64,000 nt of DNA, from positions 124,001 through 188,000 of the forward strand of contig NZ_JAEULZ010000030.1 in assembly GCF_016793485.1 (NCBI RefSeq). The letters are read 5' to 3'. Position numbers and translations under genes: made by a program. This document shows positions 1-10,444 of this stretch, one piece after another. The stretch is from Mesorhizobium sp. GTDB taxonomy: Bacteria; Pseudomonadota; Alphaproteobacteria; Rhizobiales; Rhizobiaceae. Position 1 is the first letter of the stretch. Each line of letters starts with the position of its first letter. The notes under the pieces are model-generated. The model made no database searches. It worked only from the letters and a program-made list of their open reading frames with translations, and had not been told where the DNA came from.

Positions 1-3000
1 CTCGGACGTGCGCTGCGAGATGCCTTCAACGGCGTTGACTGTCTCGGCGGTGCGGTTTGCGAGCGTATCAACCAGTTCCTGGCTGCCAAGCTGCAGACGC
101 TCCGTCGAACGGGCGGTCACATCCTCGACGGCCTGCAGCGTTTCCGCCGTGCGGTTTGCCAGCGTGCCGACCAGCTCCTGGCTGCCAAGCTGCAGGCGCT
201 CGGTCGAGCGGGCGGTTGCGTCCTCGACGGCCTGCAGCGTTTCGGCAGTGCGGTTCGCCAGCGTGCCGACGAATTCACGGCTGCCAAGCTGCAAGCGTTC
301 CGTTGAACGGGCAGTAACCTGTTCGACGGCATGCAGGGTCTCGGCGGTACGGTTTGCCAACGCCTGAACGAGGGACTGCCCCTCTGTCTGGAGGCGTTCC
401 GCCGTACGGGCGGTGACATCTTCCAGCGTCTGCGCCAGTTCGTTGCCGGTCTGGCCGAAGCGATCGACGAGCGGACGCGCCGTCTCGTCGAGGATGCGCG
501 TGATCTCGGCGGAGCGCTCGGCCAGCATCGCGTTGAGTTCACGCGTATTGCTGCCGATGGTGCGCGCGGCTTCGTTGGTGCTCTGGCCGATATGCTGGCC
601 GACGGCGGCGAAGGTTTCGGAAATGACGTTCGCCCGTTCGATGAGCTGCTGCTCGGCGTGCGCGACCTGCTCGCCAAGCTTCTCGCCCATGGTGATGGCG
701 CCGGCTGCGAGGCGGTTTTCCGCGTCCTCGACATGGGCGTTAACGCGCGCGGCCACCGCCTGTGCACCCGCCGCCAGTCGCTCGTCGGCGATCGTCAGGG
801 TGTCGTCGATGCTGCGGGCGCGTGCCTCGAGCTCGGCGGACGTCTGCTGCGTGCGTGCAACGATGCGCTTTTCGGTGTCGGCAAAGGCGCTGATGACGGT
901 TTCCGCATGCTCGCCGATCGCCATCGCGCTCTCGCCGACCTTGGCGGCGAGCCTGCGCTCCGCATCGTCGAAGAGGTTGCCGACCTCGAGTGCGCGGGTC
1001 GACAGCACCTGCGTCGTGTCGTCGACGCGGGAGGCGACCTGGCGATCGACCGCGGCAAAGACGTTGCCGATCTCGACAGCACGGTTCGACAGCGAGGCCG
1101 CTGTTTCCGCGACGCGGTCGGAGATGCGCTTGTCGGCCTCTTCGAAGTTGAAGATGATTTCGCCGGCCTTGGTGCCGAGCGTCGCGGCGCTGTCGGCGAC
1201 GCGATCGGCAAGGCGCTGGTCGGCTTCATCGAAGATCCGGCCAAGTTCGCCGGCACGCGATTCCAGCTTCTCGGCGCCATCGGCGATGCGCGAAACGAGC
1301 TTCTCGTCGGCGCGGTCGAAGATGCGGCCGAGCTCGGATGCGCGGGTCGCCAGCGCATCGGCGGATTCGCTGATGCGCATGCCGAGCCTCTGGTCGGCGT
1401 CGTCGAAATTGCGGACGATGTCGCCGGCGCGGGCCGCAAGCGAACCGACGGTCTCCATGGCGCGGGCGACGAGCTGCTGGTCGGCCTCGTCGAAGGCGCG
1501 CGAAATCTGCTCGGCGCGGCTGGCCATGCGGTTGGCGATCTCGTCGCCATGGGCGACGAGGGCGAGCGAAGTGTCCTTGGCGCGCGCTGCCAGCCTCTGG
1601 TCGGATTCGTCCAGCACGCGGGCGATTTCCTCGGCGCGGCCTGAAACCAGTCCGGCCACTTCCTCGCTGCGGGCGAGGAGCGCGCTCGACGTGGCCTCGG
1701 TGCGGGCGGCAATCTTGCTGTCGGCCTCGCCGAAAGCCTTGGCGATGTCGTCCACGCGGGCGAACAGGGCGCTCTGCGTCTGTTCGGCGCGATCGGCCAT
1801 GCGCTTGTCGGCTTCGGCAAAGGCATTGCCGGCCTGCTCGTTCAGCGTGTTCGTCACTTCCAGAACCTTGTCGCGCAGGGCTCCGGCGACCGTGACGGCG
1901 CTCTTCTCCAGGACGGAGCGGACATTGTCGACGCCAAGGTTGAGGGCGCGCTCCATGGTGCCGGTGCGCTCTTCGATGACGCCGGTCTGGCGACGGAAGG
2001 CTTCCTCGATCTTCTCCACGTCGGCCGCGACGGCCTGGGAGATATCGACGCGCTTGCCGGCGATGATCTCGATATGGGCGGCAATCGCCGTATCGATCTC
2101 GCGGCGGGCCTCGGTAAGCTTGCCGAGATCGGCGTCGAGGGCGACGGCCATCGCGTCGCGTCCCTCCGCAAGCCGGGCGACATGGCCATTGACCACGTCG
2201 TCGAAGGCGACACGCCCCTCGGCGACCTTCTGAAGGTCGGCCTGCAGCGCCCTGGAGAGCGTCTCGCGGCCTTCGGCGATCTTCTGGACCTGCGCGGCGA
2301 CAAGACCGTCCACGATCTCGCGCGCATCATTGAGCTTCTCAAGGTCGGCCTGAAGAGCACGGGTGAGGATGTCGCGGCCCTGGGCCAGCTTTTCCACCTG
2401 TCCGGCCACGAGGCCGTCGATGCCCGAGCGGCTTTCCGCGAGCTTGGAGAGATCGTCTTCCAGCGCCTTCGTCAGGACATCGCGGCCTTCGGCGAACTTC
2501 TGGACCTGACCCGAAATGAAGGTGTCGATCGTGGCGCGGGTGTTGTCGAGCTTCTCGAGATCGGCCTTGAGGGCGTCGGTAAGCACGCCCCGGCCCTCCG
2601 AAATTCTCTCGACATGACTCGCGACCAGCGAATCCACTTCGCCGCGCGCTTCGGAAATCTTGTTGAGGTCGACTTCGAGGGCGCGCTTGAGGATGTCGCG
2701 GCCTTCGGCCAGCTTTTCCACCTGGCTGGCGACGATCGTGTCGATGTTTGCGCGGCTCTCGGCCAGCTTGGAAAGGTCGGTCTCGAGCGCCCTCGTCAGG
2801 CCGGTGCGGCCTTCGGCGAACTTCTCGACATGTGTTTCGAGCAGCCCGTTGATGCCGGCGATATCTGCTTCGAGCGCCTGTGCCAGCGTCTCGCGTCCAC
2901 GGTCGAGACGCTTCAACTGCTCGACGACCATGTCCTCGACGACCTGGCGGCCCTCCTTGAGCTTGCTGACGTCGTTCTCCAGCACATTGGCGATGGAGTT

Positions 3001-5214
3001 GCGACCGTCGGCAAACTTCTGGATCTGGCTCTCGACAAGGTTGTCGATGGCCGAAAGGTCGGCCTTGAGGGCGCGCGAGAGGATGTCGCGGCCTTCGGCC
3101 AGCTTCTCCACCTGCGCCGCGACGATGCCGTCGATGTTTCCGCGCGTCTCGGCCAACTTGCCGAGATCGGCTTCGAGGGCACGGGCGAGAATGTTGCGGC
3201 CTTCCGCCAGTTTGCTGACATGACCGGCAACCATTTCATCAATGGTAATACGGGTTTGCGCGAGTTTTTGCGAGTCTTCCGACAGGATTTTCGAGAGGCT
3301 GTCGCGGCTTTGCGAGAGCCTTTCCAACTGGCTGCCGAGCGCCGAGTCGATCGAAGCGCGCTGGTCGTTGATCTTGCGCAGGTCCTCTTCGAGGGCGCGC
3401 GACAGCATGTTGCGGCCTTCGGCCAGTTTTTGCACCTGCGAACCGACAGCGGCGTCAATTGAAGCGCGTCCCTCGGCGAAACGGGCGAGGTCGGACTGCA
3501 GGGCGGCGGCCATGCGGTCGCGGCTTTCGGACAGCTTGCGGGTGTGGTTCTCGACAGCATTTTCGATGCCGGAGCGCGCTTCGGTGAGGCGCTGGATGTC
3601 GGCGTCGAAGGCGCGCGAGACGACGTGCCGTGCATGCTCCAGGCGGCCGGCGAAGTCGGTAGCGCGACCTTCCAGCATGGAGGAGGTCGACTGCACGATG
3701 TCGGACATTTCGGCGCCGATGCGCGACTTGCCCTCGTCGATCATGCCGAACAGCGTTTCCTTGCCCTCGATGAAGGTGCTGGCGATTTCCTTGGCGCGCT
3801 CGACCAGCGTCTCGTTGATCTGGCGGGCGCGGGCTTCCAGAGCGGCGTTGAGCTTGGCGGTGCCGGTGTCGAGCGCATGGGCGCGCGTCTCGAACTCGCT
3901 GATCAGACCCTGGCCGCGCTCGGAGAGCGTGCGCTCGATGCTGTTCAGGCTGGCCTCGAACTCGGAACTGAGCGTGCGGGCAGCGCCGCCGAGCAACGAC
4001 ACCATGCCGGACGTGCGGTCATCCAGGAGGTCGGTCAGCGAGCGGGTGAGGTTGTCGGTGGAGTCCGTCAGCTTGGCGATACGGGTATCGAGCAGGCTGG
4101 CGAACGCCTCGCCGGACGTGGTGAGGCGATCCGTGATGGAATCGACGCGCGAATCCATCGAATCGAAGAGATGCATGCCGCTTTCGTTGATGCGGTCGAT
4201 CAGCGTGTCGCCCGAATTCGTGATCGTCATCGACAGGTTGGTCGATGCGTTCAGGATCGAATCACGGATGATGTCGGAAGCCTGGCCGATCTCGTCGCGC
4301 AGGGTCTCATGCGCACCGGTGATCGATGCGCGGACGCGCTCGGCGTGGGTGACGACGGCTTCACGCTCGCTGCCGAGGCCGTCGACAAGCGCGCGGATGC
4401 GCGCGGCGTTCTCCGAATAGGAACGCTCGATCTGGTTGACCTCTGTATGGACGAGCGTTTCGAGTTCGACGGCGCGCGCCAGCGTACGCTCGATGCCTTC
4501 GCCCATGGCCGCAACCTCGCGGCGGACGGCCTGACCGACCATCATCACGCGATCCTGAGCGAGGTTTTCCGGTTCCGAGAGGCGGAAGGCGACTTCCGTC
4601 ATCGACTGCGCGGCAAGCCGCATCTCCTGCGCGCGGCGGACCATCGCCGCAAACGCCCAGATGAGGACGACGGGCAGCAGGACGCCGACCGCGAACATGA
4701 CGAATTCGGGACGGGACACCGCTGCCGACCCCGACTGCAAAAGGCCGGGGAAGAGGCGGTCGGCCACAAGAGCAGCCGCGCCGAGCCACGCAACCGAAAG
4801 GCCGGCGGCGATCCAGTAAACCGTGCTCGATGCGCGTGCGCTCAAGCCATTGAACGCTGAGCGGAAATCCTTCTGGCGGTCGTCATTGGCCGGCGCGAAG
4901 CTTGCCGGCTGACTGACCGCTACCGGACGGTCTACGGGCCGGTCGAAATTGCGATCCACCGGGCTGTCGTAGATTTCGTCGATCATCCGCTCTCTCGACC
5001 TGACGTCGTCAGCAGGCCGGGCGGGCGGTGCGGCGCGCTTTCCGCGGCCTTCACGCACCAGTTCGTCGGCTGCCTGGGAGATCTGCGCTTCCAGATCGTC
5101 CATGGAAGCGACGGTGTCTTCCCGGCGGCGCGTTTCCGCGAAATCCAGATCGAGCGCGCTTTCAAGTTCACGCGAGACATCGTTTTCGATAGTCCTGGTG
5201 GGATTCTTCGCCAT
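1..5214 (-). CDS. gpr: Growth pole ring (GPR/RgsE)-like giant coiled-coil membrane protein, C-terminus outside window
   Basis: The minus-strand frame starting at ATG 5214 stays open to base 1, giving at least 1,738 codons with no stop, so the C-terminus lies outside the window. The first ~125 residues are charged and disordered. Two membrane segments follow (about 130-155 and 170-193), then an almost uninterrupted apolipoprotein-like helical region. That region has three repeat families: 36-residue units (108 bp, about 2.3-3.5 kb), 29-residue units (about 0.9-1.8 kb) and 33-residue units (99 bp, 1-400). Two membrane helices followed by a giant apolipoprotein-like repeat domain match Agrobacterium GPR and Sinorhizobium RgsE, which form a ring at the growing pole in Rhizobiales. 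The family assignment is from memory of architecture. A purely structural homologue is the alternative. Confidence 0.72.
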   Translation of the reverse strand, partial: MAKNPTRTIENDVSRELESALDLDFAETRRREDTVASMDDLEAQISQAADELVREGRGKRAAPPARPADDVRSRERMIDEIYDSPVDRNFDRPVDRPVAVSQPASFAPANDDRQKDFRSAFNGLSARASSTVYWIAAGLSVAWLGAAALVADRLFPGLLQSGSAAVSRPEFVMFAVGVLLPVVLIWAFAAMVRRAQEMRLAAQSMTEVAFRLSEPENLAQDRVMMVGQAVRREVAAMGEGIERTLARAVELETLVHTEVNQIERSYSENAARIRALVDGLGSEREAVVTHAERVRASITGAHETLRDEIGQASDIIRDSILNASTNLSMTITNSGDTLIDRINESGMHLFDSMDSRVDSITDRLTTSGEAFASLLDTRIAKLTDSTDNLTRSLTDLLDDRTSGMVSLLGGAARTLSSEFEASLNSIERTLSERGQGLISEFETRAHALDTGTAKLNAALEARARQINETLVERAKEIASTFIEGKETLFGMIDEGKSRIGAEMSDIVQSTSSMLEGRATDFAGRLEHARHVVSRAFDADIQRLTEARSGIENAVENHTRKLSESRDRMAAALQSDLARFAEGRASIDAAVGSQVQKLAEGRNMLSRALEEDLRKINDQRASIDSALGSQLERLSQSRDSLSKILSEDSQKLAQTRITIDEMVAGHVSKLAEGRNILARALEADLGKLAETRGNIDGIVAAQVEKLAEGRDILSRALKADLSAIDNLVESQIQKFADGRNSIANVLENDVSKLKEGRQVVEDMVVEQLKRLDRGRETLAQALEADIAGINGLLETHVEKFAEGRTGLTRALETDLSKLAESRANIDTIVASQVEKLAEGRDILKRALEVDLNKISEARGEVDSLVASHVERISEGRGVLTDALKADLEKLDNTRATIDTFISGQVQKFAEGRDVLTKALEDDLSKLAESRSGIDGLVAGQVEKLAQGRDILTRALQADLEKLNDAREIVDGLVAAQVQKIAEGRETLSRALQADLQKVAEGRVAFDDVVNGHVARLAEGRDAMAVALDADLGKLTEARREIDTAIAAHIEIIAGKRVDISQAVAADVEKIEEAFRRQTGVIEERTGTMERALNLGVDNVRSVLEKSAVTVAGALRDKVLEVTNTLNEQAGNAFAEADKRMADRAEQTQSALFARVDDIAKAFGEADSKIAARTEATSSALLARSEEVAGLVSGRAEEIARVLDESDQRLAARAKDTSLALVAHGDEIANRMASRAEQISRAFDEADQQLVARAMETVGSLAARAGDIVRNFDDADQRLGMRISESADALATRASELGRIFDRADEKLVSRIADGAEKLESRAGELGRIFDEADQRLADRVADSAATLGTKAGEIIFNFEEADKRISDRVAETAASLSNRAVEIGNVFAAVDRQVASRVDDTTQVLSTRALEVGNLFDDAERRLAAKVGESAMAIGEHAETVISAFADTEKRIVARTQQTSAELEARARSIDDTLTIADERLAAGAQAVAARVNAHVEDAENRLAAGAITMGEKLGEQVAHAEQQLIERANVISETFAAVGQHIGQSTNEAARTIGSNTRELNAMLAERSAEITRILDETARPLVDRFGQTGNELAQTLEDVTARTAERLQTEGQSLVQALANRTAETLHAVEQVTARSTERLQLGSREFVGTLANRTAETLQAVEDATARSTERLQLGSQELVGTLANRTAETLQAVEDVTARSTERLQLGSQELVDTLANRTAETVNAVEGISQRTSE

Positions 5215-5357
5215 GACGCCTTTACCCTCTACTCGATGCGCGCGAACGCCATGATCTGGCACAGAAATATCCGCACGCGAGGCTTTTTATGGACCCGCCG
5301 TATCGTAGTGACACAGACTGGTAAAGGAAACATCCAATCCGGGCGATGTGTAAAAGT

Positions 5358-5373
5358 TTAAACATAAGGTTAA
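5358..5373. promoter_or_regulatory. Possible CtrA-like paired TTAA motif between gpr-like gene and hpt gene
   Basis: Two TTAA half-sites sit 8 bp apart in the divergent intergenic region. The canonical CtrA box has a 7-bp spacer, so this is an imperfect match. A further GTTAAC lies about 50 bp downstream. The region could hold divergent promoters for the polar-growth gene and the Hpt gene, but nothing here proves binding. Confidence 0.2.
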
Positions 5374-5487
5374 CACTGGGGCCGTTTGAGGCGAATTTAA
5401 GCCGCGATTTCGCGGTTTCCCCGGTTAACGCCTTGTCCACCGGCACCCCCTACTGTCGCTGGACGTCGAATTGCCGGGAGAACAAAG

Positions 5488-5868
5488 TTGGGTATCTTGC
5501 GTCATGGTTACGCGAACGTGGCTTTCGCCATGCCGGGAGGCGAAACGTCCGGAATTCGCCACTCCAGGCCGATAGACCTGGCGCATCTTTCGATCCAGAC
5601 CATGGGCGACCGCGACCTGGAGCGCGAAGTGCTCGGCATGTTCGTCGACCAGGCGCAGTCCGTGCGCAGACAACTTTCCATGGCAGACCTCAAGGAGCGG
5701 CTGTTCCTTGCGCATACCCTGAAGGGCTCGGCGCGGGGCGTTGGCGCCTTTCCGATCGCCGACTGCGCCGCGGAAATGGAAGAGCGCCCAACCGACAAGC
5801 TCGTCGCCCGGCGCTTGGAGAAACTGATCGACGAAGCCTGCGACTTCATCGCCTCCATCGATCGCTAG
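5488..5868 (+). CDS. Small Hpt (histidine phosphotransfer) domain protein
   Basis: This 126-aa protein is essentially one Hpt four-helix domain. The motif [15 protein letters not shown] in its middle carries the phospho-accepting His followed by the usual K-G-S. Such proteins shuttle phosphate between hybrid kinases and response regulators. No kinase or receiver gene is adjacent, so its partners are unknown. The TTG start is chosen because GGGAG lies 7 bp upstream; an in-frame ATG at 5530 would remove 14 residues but leave the domain intact. It is divergent from the giant coiled-coil gene. It lacks the degenerate kinase-like part of ChpT, so it is not ChpT. Confidence 0.75.
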   Translation: MGILRHGYANVAFAMPGGETSGIRHSRPIDLAHLSIQTMGDRDLEREVLGMFVDQAQSVRRQLSMADLKERLFLAHTLKGSARGVGAFPIADCAAEMEERPTDKLVARRLEKLIDEACDFIASIDR

Positions 5869-5941
5869 GACTGATGCCGGTTTTACGCGGGAAGGCGGCG
5901 TTCTTCGGCCGCAGTTGACAGGCGTGACGGAGTCATTATCT

Positions 5942-5959
5942 CGGGAAGTCGATTTCCCG
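5942..5959. promoter_or_regulatory. Perfect inverted repeat upstream of ferredoxin gene
   Basis: CGGGAA-GTCGAT-TTCCCG, with 6-bp perfect arms and a 6-bp spacer, lies 9 bp before the ferredoxin ATG. It could be an operator or a short mRNA hairpin affecting translation. It does not match a binding site I can name. Confidence 0.3.
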
Positions 5960-5968
5960 GGACCGCTT

Positions 5969-7364
<1,396 letters not shown>

Positions 7365-7370
7365 TACCGG

Positions 7371-7982
7371 TCAGCCCGGGATTTCGCCGGCCTCGATCAG
7401 CTTCACACGCTGGCGCATAAGCTTCAGCAGGCGCTTCTCGAAATTGGCGGCTTCGGCCTGGTCGAACTTCGCCTGCGCCTGGTCGTGCTTTTTCAGAAGT
7501 GCGTCGGCGGTCGCTTCTGCCTTTGCGGCCACGGTCTTGCAGTCCTTGGAGCGGAGCCGCGTCAATTGCCTTTCCAGCTTGCGCGCGTGGTCGCGCGCGA
7601 TGGAGACATGCTGGTCCTCATGCCGCTTGATGTCGCTCGAAAGCGTATCCCACACCAGCCGCACATCCTGATCTGCTCCGTTGCGCTGCCGCCACCTCGG
7701 CAGGATCACCTTGGCCCTGACGGTCACGGTCGCTTCGGTGACGCGACAGGAGCCGTTCTTTTCCACATATCCGAGGCGGGTGTGGAACTGCATGCGCGTC
7801 GCGCCGGGGTGCCGCTGCCCGGTGCTCTTCACCTTCGGGCCGCGCTTGTTGAGTTCCCGTTCCAGGTCGTCCAGCGTGCTGCCGCCAACCGAAAAGTAGC
7901 TGTAAGTCTTGTTCACGTTTTCCGCGGACGCGGGCGCGATCACGAACACGACAAACAAGGCGATGAGCAGAATGCGGATCAT
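7371..7982 (-). CDS. DUF922-family secreted Zn-protease-like protein
   Basis: This 203-aa protein has a cleavable signal peptide (MIRILLIALFVVFVIAPASA). Residues ~25-160 resemble the DUF922 family, with the metal-binding HExxH-like element RHEDQHVSIA near the middle. A long charged helical tail rich in K, A and E ends the protein. DUF922 proteins are predicted periplasmic zinc peptidases; the substrate is unknown. The ATG at 7982 is chosen because the signal peptide begins there; an upstream start would put about 50 arginine-rich residues before it. It is divergent from folP. Confidence 0.7.
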   Translation of the reverse strand: MIRILLIALFVVFVIAPASAENVNKTYSYFSVGGSTLDDLERELNKRGPKVKSTGQRHPGATRMQFHTRLGYVEKNGSCRVTEATVTVRAKVILPRWRQRNGADQDVRLVWDTLSSDIKRHEDQHVSIARDHARKLERQLTRLRSKDCKTVAAKAEATADALLKKHDQAQAKFDQAEAANFEKRLLKLMRQRVKLIEAGEIPG

Positions 7983-8031
7983 GAAACGGTCCCGTTTGGG
8001 CCGGACCTTGCGACACGGCGTAACGCACTGC

Positions 8032-8087
8032 AACGGAAATCGACCGCCTTGACGACATCGCCTCATGGGCTGGTGAACGGAAATCGA
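8032..8087. promoter_or_regulatory. Direct repeat AACGGAAATCGA x2 between DUF922 gene and folP
   Basis: The 12-mer AACGGAAATCGA occurs perfectly at 8032-8043 and 8076-8087, 44 bp apart (about four helical turns). It lies in the shared promoter region of two divergent genes. The spacing suits a dimeric regulator, which is not identified. Confidence 0.35.
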
Positions 8088-8158
8088 TTGATTTGCCATT
8101 GATTTCGCAGGACGGCGGCGGCAATGGCATCGTCCAAACACGCATTTGCCGCCGGACG

Positions 8159-9016
8159 ATGACGCACACGACCGAAAACAGACGCTGGAACCTGGCGCAC
8201 GGACGCCATCTCGACCTCGGCCCGAAAGCCGTTGTGATGGGCGTGCTGAACGTGACGCCCGACAGCTTTTCGGACGGCGGCAAATACGAGGCCGCCGAAA
8301 GCGCGGTGGAGCAGGCCGGGCGGATGGTTGCGGAAGGCGCCGCCATTGTCGATGTCGGAGGGGAGTCGACCCGCCCCGGCGCGGAAAGCGTGACGGCGCT
8401 GGAGGAACAGCGTCGCGTTCTTCCGGTCATCGAGGCGCTGGCCGCCAATGGCTCCTGCCTCGTATCTGTCGATACCTACCGCGAGGAAACCGCGCGGCTG
8501 GCCGTGAAGGCCGGTGCGCATATCGTCAACGACGTCTGGGGCCTGCAGCGCGAGCCCGGCATTGCCAAGGTGGCGGCCGAGGCGGGGGCGGGGCTCGTCA
8601 TCATGCACACCGGTCGCGACCGCGAGAAACTGTCCGACATCATCGCCGACGAGCTGATTTTTCTCAGCCGCTCGCTGGAAATCGCGGAGGCGGCGGGGAT
8701 CGACCGAAGCCATATCGTGCTCGATCCCGGCTTCGGCTTTGCCAAGGATGCGGACGAGAATCTCGACCTGATGGCGCGGTTTTCGGAATTGCATGCTTTT
8801 GCTCTGCCGCTCCTCGTGGGAACGTCGCGAAAGCGCTTCGTCGGCCACGTCACGGGACGGGAGCCGGACGAGCGGGACGCGGGTACAGCCGCGACGAGCG
8901 TCATCCTGCGGCTCGGGGGTGCCGACCTTTTTCGCGTCCACAATGTCGCAATGAACGTGGACGCGCTTTCCTTCGCGGATGCTATGCTTGCGCGCCAGAA
9001 ACCGGAAGAACGGTGA
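8159..9016 (+). CDS. folP: Dihydropteroate synthase
   Basis: FolP condenses p-aminobenzoate with hydroxymethyldihydropterin pyrophosphate in folate synthesis and is the sulfonamide target. The 285-aa protein is normal in length. It shows the pterin-site signatures NVTPDSFSDGGKY and GGESTRPGAESV, DTYR in the substrate loop, and the GTSRKRFVG motif near the C-terminus. The ATG at 8159 puts the family core 30 residues in; a start 22 codons upstream would add unconserved sequence. Its stop overlaps the folB start (TGATG), so the two are translationally coupled. Confidence 0.93.
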   Translation: MTHTTENRRWNLAHGRHLDLGPKAVVMGVLNVTPDSFSDGGKYEAAESAVEQAGRMVAEGAAIVDVGGESTRPGAESVTALEEQRRVLPVIEALAANGSCLVSVDTYREETARLAVKAGAHIVNDVWGLQREPGIAKVAAEAGAGLVIMHTGRDREKLSDIIADELIFLSRSLEIAEAAGIDRSHIVLDPGFGFAKDADENLDLMARFSELHAFALPLLVGTSRKRFVGHVTGREPDERDAGTAATSVILRLGGADLFRVHNVAMNVDALSFADAMLARQKPEER

Positions 9017-9375
9017 TGTACCAGATACGGATGAAGAACTGCGCCTTCTTCGCGCGTCACGGCGTGTTCGACGAGGAAGAGATGCTCGGCCAGCGCTTCT
9101 ATGTCGATGCCGTGCTGACGGTCGATCCCGGCCGCGCGCTCGAAGATGACGCCATCGAAAACACCGTCGACTACGGCGTCGCCTTCCAGGTCATCGAGAG
9201 GATCATCACTGGCCAGCGGCGTTTCCTGATCGAGGCGCTGGCCCTGGAGGTGGGCAAGGCGCTGGCGCAACGCTATCCGCAGATCGCGCGTGCGGAAATC
9301 ACGGTGCGCAAGCCGAACGCGCCGGTGCCGGGCGTGCTCGATTATGTCGAGGTGACCGTTGCCTTCCCGCACTAG
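9016..9375 (+). CDS. folB: Dihydroneopterin aldolase
   Basis: FolB cleaves 7,8-dihydroneopterin to hydroxymethyldihydropterin and glycolaldehyde, supplying FolK and FolP. The 119-aa protein has the N-terminal motif FFARHGVFDEEEMLGQRF, with the substrate-binding Glu. It also has NTVDYGVAF and the C-terminal VRKPNAPVPG segment, which carries the conserved Lys-Pro. The start codon shares its A with the folP TGA. It is the second gene of a tight folP-folB-folK operon. Confidence 0.93.
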   Translation: MYQIRMKNCAFFARHGVFDEEEMLGQRFYVDAVLTVDPGRALEDDAIENTVDYGVAFQVIERIITGQRRFLIEALALEVGKALAQRYPQIARAEITVRKPNAPVPGVLDYVEVTVAFPH

Positions 9376-9874
9376 CGAGACCGTCTACCTCAGCCTCGGC
9401 GGCAATCTGGGTGAGCCGGACAAGGCGATGGGTGCAGCGTTGCGCATGCTCGACACAGACGCACAGACGGAGGTCGTCGCGGTTTCGTCGCTCTACCGCA
9501 CGCCGCCGTGGGGCAAGCTCGACCAGCCCGATTTCCTCAACATCGCGGCCGAGCTGAAAACGTCGCTTTCGCCGCGAGGCCTGCTCGACCTCTGCCTGGA
9601 GGCCGAACGCAGGCTGAAGCGGGTGAGGCAGGAACGGTGGGGACCGCGGCTGATCGACATCGACATTCTGGTCTTCGGCGACCGGGTCGTCCACGAGGAC
9701 GGGCTGGAAATCCCGCATCCGCGCATGCTGGAGCGCGCCTTCGTGCTGGCTCCGCTCACCGAGATCGCCCCGGACTTTCGCATGCAGGGAAGGACGCTCG
9801 CCGACTGGCTTGGCGAAATCGATACGGCCGGCATCGTCCGCCAGCCGTCCGGCCGCGGCTGGTGGAAGGGCTGA
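9359..9874 (+). CDS. folK: 2-amino-4-hydroxy-6-hydroxymethyldihydropteridine pyrophosphokinase
   Basis: FolK transfers pyrophosphate from ATP to hydroxymethyldihydropterin, making the FolP substrate. The 171-aa protein has the opening YLSLGGNLGEP, SSLYRTPPWG in loop 2, and the catalytic and Mg-binding signature RWGPRLIDIDIL with its Asp pair. It starts at a TTG inside the folB end, overlapping it by 17 bp. GAGGTGA lies just upstream of that TTG, supporting this start and translational coupling. Confidence 0.92.
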   Translation: MPSRTSETVYLSLGGNLGEPDKAMGAALRMLDTDAQTEVVAVSSLYRTPPWGKLDQPDFLNIAAELKTSLSPRGLLDLCLEAERRLKRVRQERWGPRLIDIDILVFGDRVVHEDGLEIPHPRMLERAFVLAPLTEIAPDFRMQGRTLADWLGEIDTAGIVRQPSGRGWWKG

Positions 9875-9887
9875 CGGATCAGCCCTT
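9866..9887. terminator. Hairpin spanning both stop codons of convergent folK and DUF924 genes
   Basis: A perfect 9-bp stem, AAGGGCTGA / TCAGCCCTT, with loop CGGA contains the folK TGA on one arm and the stop of the opposite gene on the other. It could act as a bidirectional terminator, though no long T-run follows on either strand. Confidence 0.45.
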
Positions 9888-10427
9888 GAAGCCGCCAGAG
9901 TCCAGAAAGGATTGCTCCTCTGGCGTCGTGTCGCGGCCAAGGATTCGATTGCGGTGCGGGAACCGACCGAAGCGTTTGACGATGTCCCTGTGGCCGACTG
10001 CGTGCTTCAGCATTTCCGCGCCGAGCGGCTTGCCATGCTCAACCGCGATTTCCTGATTGGCCAGGTCTTCCGAATGCGAGAAGGGCAGGTAGAAGAAGAC
10101 CCTGACGCCTTCCTCCAAGGCCATGTCATGTCCGGCTTCCAGCGCCTTGCGGGCAAAATAAAGCGCAAGCGGATCGGTTGCGTACATATGGCCGGTTCCG
10201 CGAAAGCAGTTGCGCGGAAATTGGTCGAGCAGGATCATCAGTGCGAAAGCGCTTTCAGGGTGTTCGATCCAATCGTCCAGCTTGCGCGCGGCGGCCTCGA
10301 AGTGAAGATCGCGAAAACGGTCGTGGAAGCCCGCGTCGAAATCCGCGTTCTTCTCGAACCATGCCTCCCAGCCAGCGTCGCGCCAGAATTTCGTGACTTC
10401 TGCTGCGCGTGGATCGATGTCCGCCAT
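9879..10427 (-). CDS. DUF924 family protein
   Basis: This 182-aa all-helical protein matches the DUF924 (YPL067C-like) family. It has the conserved ALMILLDQFPRNCFRGT motif in the first half and FFYLPFSHSEDLANQEIAV in the middle. The fold resembles TPR-like repeats and the biochemical role is unknown. ATG 10427 is preferred over the start 7 codons earlier because GGAAGGTGA sits just ahead of it. It is 19 bp downstream of the CPA2 antiporter gene start side on the same strand, so the two may be co-transcribed. Confidence 0.8.
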   Translation of the reverse strand: MADIDPRAAEVTKFWRDAGWEAWFEKNADFDAGFHDRFRDLHFEAAARKLDDWIEHPESAFALMILLDQFPRNCFRGTGHMYATDPLALYFARKALEAGHDMALEEGVRVFFYLPFSHSEDLANQEIAVEHGKPLGAEMLKHAVGHRDIVKRFGRFPHRNRILGRDTTPEEQSFLDSGGFKG

Positions 10428-10444
10428 ATCGTCACCTTCCCTTG

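Noticed and set aside
331-4860. Several long open plus-strand frames (for example 331-1644, 2074-3462, 3544-4860)
   Set aside because: They are antisense to the repetitive coiled-coil gene, whose skewed repeat codons keep the opposite strand open; they lack ribosome sites and family features.
5222-5446. A 74-codon minus-strand frame ahead of the giant gene
   Set aside because: No family signal; it covers the divergent promoter region.
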